NCBI RefSeq assembly: GCF_026262505.1 | Contig: NC_067208.1 | Coordinates: forward strand, 9,061,962 to 9,125,961 | Direction: 5' to 3' | DNA length: 64,000 nucleotides | Source: Trichomonas vaginalis G3 | Taxonomy: Eukaryota; Parabasalia; Trichomonadida; Trichomonadidae | In this document: positions 60,650 to 64,000 of the stretch, in pieces | Layout: each line of letters opens with the position of its first letter | Position numbering within the stretch: the first letter of the stretch is position 1 | Notes under the pieces: generated by a model | Told to the model about the DNA's origin: nothing | What the model saw: the letters and a program-made list of their open reading frames with translations, nothing else | Database searches by the model: none | Translations under genes and position numbers: made by a program

Positions 60650-60835
60650 TCCTCCTGAACTGTTGTCAAAATGTCATGTTGTCATCATTTTTTAATGAAG
60701 TTAATTAACCTGGTGACACATGGTGACGTGGTGACACCTTCAGTTATTCAAAAATAATTAATTATTGAATGACCTAAATCATGAGACTTTGTCTCCGGGC
60801 TCTTTGAGTCACTTAACGTAAACATTTATTTCTGC
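60650..60835. repeat. Further copy of the iteron-like repeat
   Basis: Same sequence as the 160-bp unit over ~125 bases, then a diverged end with a GAGACTTTGTCTCC mini-palindrome shared with the region near 52035. It lies just upstream of the KilA-N gene's start block. Confidence 0.85.
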
Positions 60836-61710
60836 AGTTCATCCATTACTTCATTACCTAATTAATTACAAATATAAAATATATTTAGTTCATTCGGTAA
60901 GCCTAGACCCTTTGGGTCAAGTCTCAAGTGTGTTTATTGAACGCGGTACCATGCAAATACAGTCACAAATGGTGGCATATAATCTTTACCCGAACCTGTT
61001 GGATTTGTTGTGAAAGTATGGACATGATTTCCTCCTGGTTCAGTTGGTCGAAAAGTCTTTTTTGCTGAATGGTTATAATCTGGAGATAAAACATCATAGC
61101 CAGCTTCATATTCTGAGTTGTATAATGGGTGGTCTCTTAATGAGTGGCTATGGTCGCCAGAAAAGTTTGTAGTTCCTGTATGAGTGTGCGGGGGTAAGTT
61201 TGCTTCTTTAATTTTCTTCGAACCTCCTGTTTGCTTTGAATATCTAGCACAGTATAAGAATTTATCCACAATCTGCTTCCACATACCAAAACCTAAAACT
61301 TCTGAAGGATTTGTTGAGTTCATTGACGTATAAATAGAACCAACAGGATATAATGTTTGAAGTATTTCTGTCTTTAATGTTTGAAGCTCTGTTTTGTCAG
61401 CTTTCTTATTTAATTCAGTATTAACATATGTTTTATCTGCTTTAAGGTCTAAACATCCTGAAACCCATTCTGTATCAGCTTTAACTTTAAAAGTCTCAAA
61501 TGTCCATTCATGATACCATTCAATCTTTTCTTTAATTTCATTATCTTTTTCATCAACATAAACCAAATTTGCCTTCTTATTTAACTCACTATCCACATAT
61601 TCCTTATCCGCCTTCTTCATTATGTCGTTTAGGAAACCTTCTATGAATTCCTCATTTAAATTAAATCTTCCAATCTTCAAAACTTTAGGAAATGCATTTA
61701 ATGCGTAATA

Positions 61711-62999
61711 TAGGGTGTCCAAAGGTGTGTTTAGCACAAACCTGAATACTGCGAATATAAATAAACAAGTTACATATATATAGAGTTTATTTAAATATAA
61801 TCACCATTGGATTCAATCACGCGTTCGCAGCGATCGATCCAGGCTTGAAAGACACGCTTTAAATCATCATGAGAAAATTGCTCAAATTGCTCTCTTACAA
61901 AATTTTCAAGATCATCTGGACTCGCGAATTCGCGTCCTTCAGCTCTCTTTTTTAGCGTGCCGAATAAATAAAAGTCAGAGGGTGCAATATCAGGTGAATA
62001 AATTGGGTTTGGAACAACTTTGACATTGTTTTCCACCAAGTAATTCATTACCTTATGACTTTTGTGAACTCTTGAATTATCAAAATGAATTGCAAACTTT
62101 TGTTTTTGTTGTTTGGATTTCTCAAACTCATCAGAATTGATAATTTGAGTAAGAACATTGTCAATTAGATACTGAGCATTCATCGTATTAGGTTTTTGAA
62201 GAATATCAATTGCGATGATGCCATTCACGCCCCAAAACCGACAACATCATCATTGGTGTGTCAATTTTTTTCTTCGGGAATGTTTGCGGATTTTCATCCT
62301 TCGGGATCCACATGATTTTGGCTTCTGTCTGTCTTGCATTATGAAACCAAGACTCGTCCCCTGTTACTAAAAGCGAAACTTCTTGGATTGATACGCACCC
62401 AATATAGAGAGGAGCTCTTTCGAAGATTGGACTCTAGATTTTTTTGAACTGAATTAAGGTTGTGCGGAACCCAACGTGTATACGCTAGTTTGTTAGTTCA
62501 AATAATTGTGCAGATAATAATGACTGTTGTACGTGGTATCTTTGTCATCTCCTCTATCCTTCTGAGTGATGCTCTTGGGTCTTCATCTAGCGCTTGAAGA
62601 ATTGCTTTGATTTTTTCTTGATCCGGCGATTTTTGTCAATTTTTATGATGGGCGCCTTTTTCATGAAGTGATACATCCTAACATGATACGTTACAGTGGA
62701 ATAGCTAGGAGCATCCATACGAAGCATTTTACCAATGTCTCGTAGATTTTTTACAGTCTTTGCATTTTTTGCAAGAGCGAGGATGTTTTCTTTATTATTC
62801 ATTAAAAATGAAAAATCCCGCCTAATTTCCCGCGAACCGCCTCTTGTCTCAAAATTCATTTTATATCCCTGCATGGCGCCAAAATACAACATACTCATCA
62901 TATACATATATTCATATTTTTATTTATATTATAATCAGCATATATCTCCTTTAATAGCTCATATAGAGCGCTGTGCTAAACGCACCTTTGGACACCCTA
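61711..62999 (-). mobile_element. mariner transposon (D,D34D), 1.29 kb
   Basis: Inverted ends begin TAGGGTGTCCAAAGGTG at 61711 and end with the complement at 62999 (one or two mismatches), flanked by a TA duplication (61709-61710 and 63000-63001). The size is typical of mariners. It resembles the mariner known from Trichomonas vaginalis (Tvmar1) in host and type, but I cannot confirm identity. Inserted in the Polinton fibre gene. Confidence 0.9.
61791..62856 (-). pseudogene. mariner transposase, frameshifted
   Basis: The N-terminal helix-turn-helix part begins MNFETRGGSREIRRD (62856) and continues with LALAKNAKTVKNLRDIGKML. All three catalytic blocks can be read: TGDESWFHN (~62365), HFDNSRVHKS (~62075) and APSDFYLFG (~61980), in D,D34D spacing. 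The frame changes at least twice, once after KQFFKR near 62590 and once near 62228, so no full transposase is made. It would cut and paste the element at TA sites. Confidence 0.85.
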
Positions 63000-63082
63000 T
63001 ATCTCTGTTCTTCTGGTGGAATTGATGTTATATCATCCGTTATTCCTTTAATTTTTGAATTCATAAATAAAATTTTTTATAT

Positions 63083-63271
63083 TTGATATCACTGCACCAC
63101 CTTGCAAACGAATTCGAAATGGTTATTTTTCATACTATCTCCAAATCTCCATATTTCAACCTTTGCGTTTGTTCTGCCCGTCTTTGAATTATATGCATAT
63201 ATGGTATGTAATGGTCTGAAGGACCTGGGTTTTGCGCCTTAATTGTTGTGGTTGCTGTTGTTTAATCATTT
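63083..63271 (-). pseudogene. Small Polinton gene remnant
   Basis: Starts with a Gln-rich head (MIKQQQPQQLRR) and ends RFGDSMKNNHFEFVCKVVQ. It lies just upstream of the fibre gene on the same strand, and the end motif looks protein-like. About one break. Function unknown. Confidence 0.4.
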
Positions 63272-64000
63272 TATTATGATTTAAAAATAATATTTAATCC
63301 GTTATCTCATCGGCTATTTTCTCTATTTGAAATTGCCATATATTTCATTCATAAATTCTAAATCACAATCAAATAGGTCAGTTATTCTAAATTATATTTG
63401 ATAAATCTTCTGAATGAAGAATAAATGAATTCCCAATAATTGAAACGGATATGATAAAGAAAATGTGTTTAAGTTGATGGATAAAATGTTTTGTATTGAT
63501 GGTAAGAGTTAGGGTCTAATGTTTGATGTGAAAATCTCATTGGGGTATTAACTTTATCACATTTGATTAAAATGAAATTGGAACCAGTGTCAGAATACAA
63601 ACATCCCCAACATCTTTTTCAAAATTTATATCCCCAACAATGAACGAAGATGAGAGTACAAAATTTAATTTTCAGCGGGAATTTAATAAGGTTATTTATT
63701 CATCAAGTTCAAAAAGTTTATCGGGTTTTGATTTAAAATTTTCTTCATACCATACGATAAATGATTCATTTAAATAACTTAAAATCATGTTAATATCCCA
63801 TTTCGCTATCACATTATTATATACATATCATACGTTTTTTCAAGGTCATCTTTAATAATGATATATAATCTGAAGGGTCTAAAAGAATGGGATTAAATTT
63901 ACCACTCACAGAAACGAGTAACATTATAAATTCCGCTAACTGTTAAATTTAATTCACAGCTATTATTCGAAATAATATTGATAATTGACATTTTTATTAC
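63272..64000 (-). pseudogene. Decayed minus-strand coding remnants at the window edge
   Basis: Short protein-like pieces can be read on the minus strand (for example MSIINIISNNSCELNLTVSG at the far right and LSYLNESFIVWYEENF in the middle), separated by AT-rich sequence. They look like broken Polinton genes that continue past the window. No family assigned. Several breaks. Confidence 0.35.

Larger units (their letters stand above)
60934..63061 (-). pseudogene. Block B phage-like fibre gene, interrupted by a mariner
   Basis: The main part (60934-61710) has coiled ADKEYVDSELNKKANLVYVD-type trimer segments and a tail-collar end (YPVGSIYTSM, CARYSKQTGGSK, ANLPPHTHTG, YMPPFVTVFAWYR). The short 5' part (MNSKIKGITDD...EEQRY) lies past the mariner at 63002-63061. 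The collar matches that of Polinton A in motif order. It is probably a receptor-binding spike. The mariner insertion is the only interruption I see. Confidence 0.8.
38317..64000. mobile_element. Polinton-type block B, incomplete in window, broken
   Basis: Holds two PolB regions (38317-41969 and 46270-49704), two integrase regions (42986-44200 and 50396-51348), a primase-helicase, a KilA-N gene, a phage-like fibre and small genes. No terminal repeat was found, and the right end is probably outside the window. The double set means two Polintons side by side or nested, or one that duplicated genes. A MULE and a mariner have inserted later. I estimate about ten breaks in the Polinton genes, while the primase-helicase and several others look whole. 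Confidence 0.75.

Noticed and set aside
1-64000. tRNA, rRNA or known snRNA genes
   Set aside because: No cloverleaf, rRNA core or snRNA consensus was recognised by eye; a covariance-model scan would be needed to exclude them.

Overview
The window looks like genomic DNA of a parabasalid protist, a trichomonad such as Trichomonas or Tritrichomonas. It is AT-rich and nearly intron-free. It carries Polinton/Maverick DNA, Mutator-like (MULE) transposons, a mariner with D,D34D signatures, and one large multi-membrane class III cyclase of the kind trichomonads hold in large families. I cannot fix the species from sequence alone.

Layout. (1) 1-700: a flank with three consecutive hairpins ending in a T-run, a candidate structured RNA. 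(2) About 700-6826: a MULE whose two ends are inverted arrays of one 111-bp unit, 9 copies left and 11 right. Its transposase carries ubiquitin-like and UBA-like segments at the N-terminus. (3) 6829-31024: Polinton A, 24.2 kb between nearly identical terminal inverted repeats. It has capsid-type genes on the left, then a helicase, packaging ATPase, KilA-N cassettes, PolB, integrase, phage-like fibre and an adenine methyltransferase. It is a broken fossil overall, with roughly 15-20 breaks, most of them in virion genes. (4) 31772-36292: the only clear host gene, a 1506-residue receptor-type cyclase. (5) 36846-38085: a foldback inverted-repeat element. (6) 38317 to the window end: Polinton-type block B, with two PolB genes, two integrases, a primase-helicase, a KilA-N gene and a fibre. 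Neither terminal repeat was found. Block B has been hit by a second MULE (54598-59319, 929-bp inverted repeats, 9-bp target duplication) and by a mariner (61711-62999, TA duplication).

How it fits together. Both Polinton blocks encode self-synthesis functions (PolB, helicase or primase-helicase, rve-type integrase), and A also keeps the packaging ATPase and capsid-type genes. Both carry a tail-collar-like fibre, suggesting a receptor-binding role. A common AT-rich upstream block and AT-rich palindromes at gene junctions occur in both, and Polinton A adds a repeated GC-bearing hairpin just past several stop codons. Together these suggest a shared virus-like transcription grammar of start block plus 3' hairpin.

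Most noteworthy: the host cyclase has a C2-like catalytic domain, with both metal aspartates replaced by glycine but the nucleotide-binding and transition-state residues kept. Other points are the 3' hairpin system, a near-identical KilA-N segment in two otherwise diverged Polintons, an HNH module inside a PolB gene, iteron-like 160-bp repeats, and the UBL/UBA segments on a MULE transposase.
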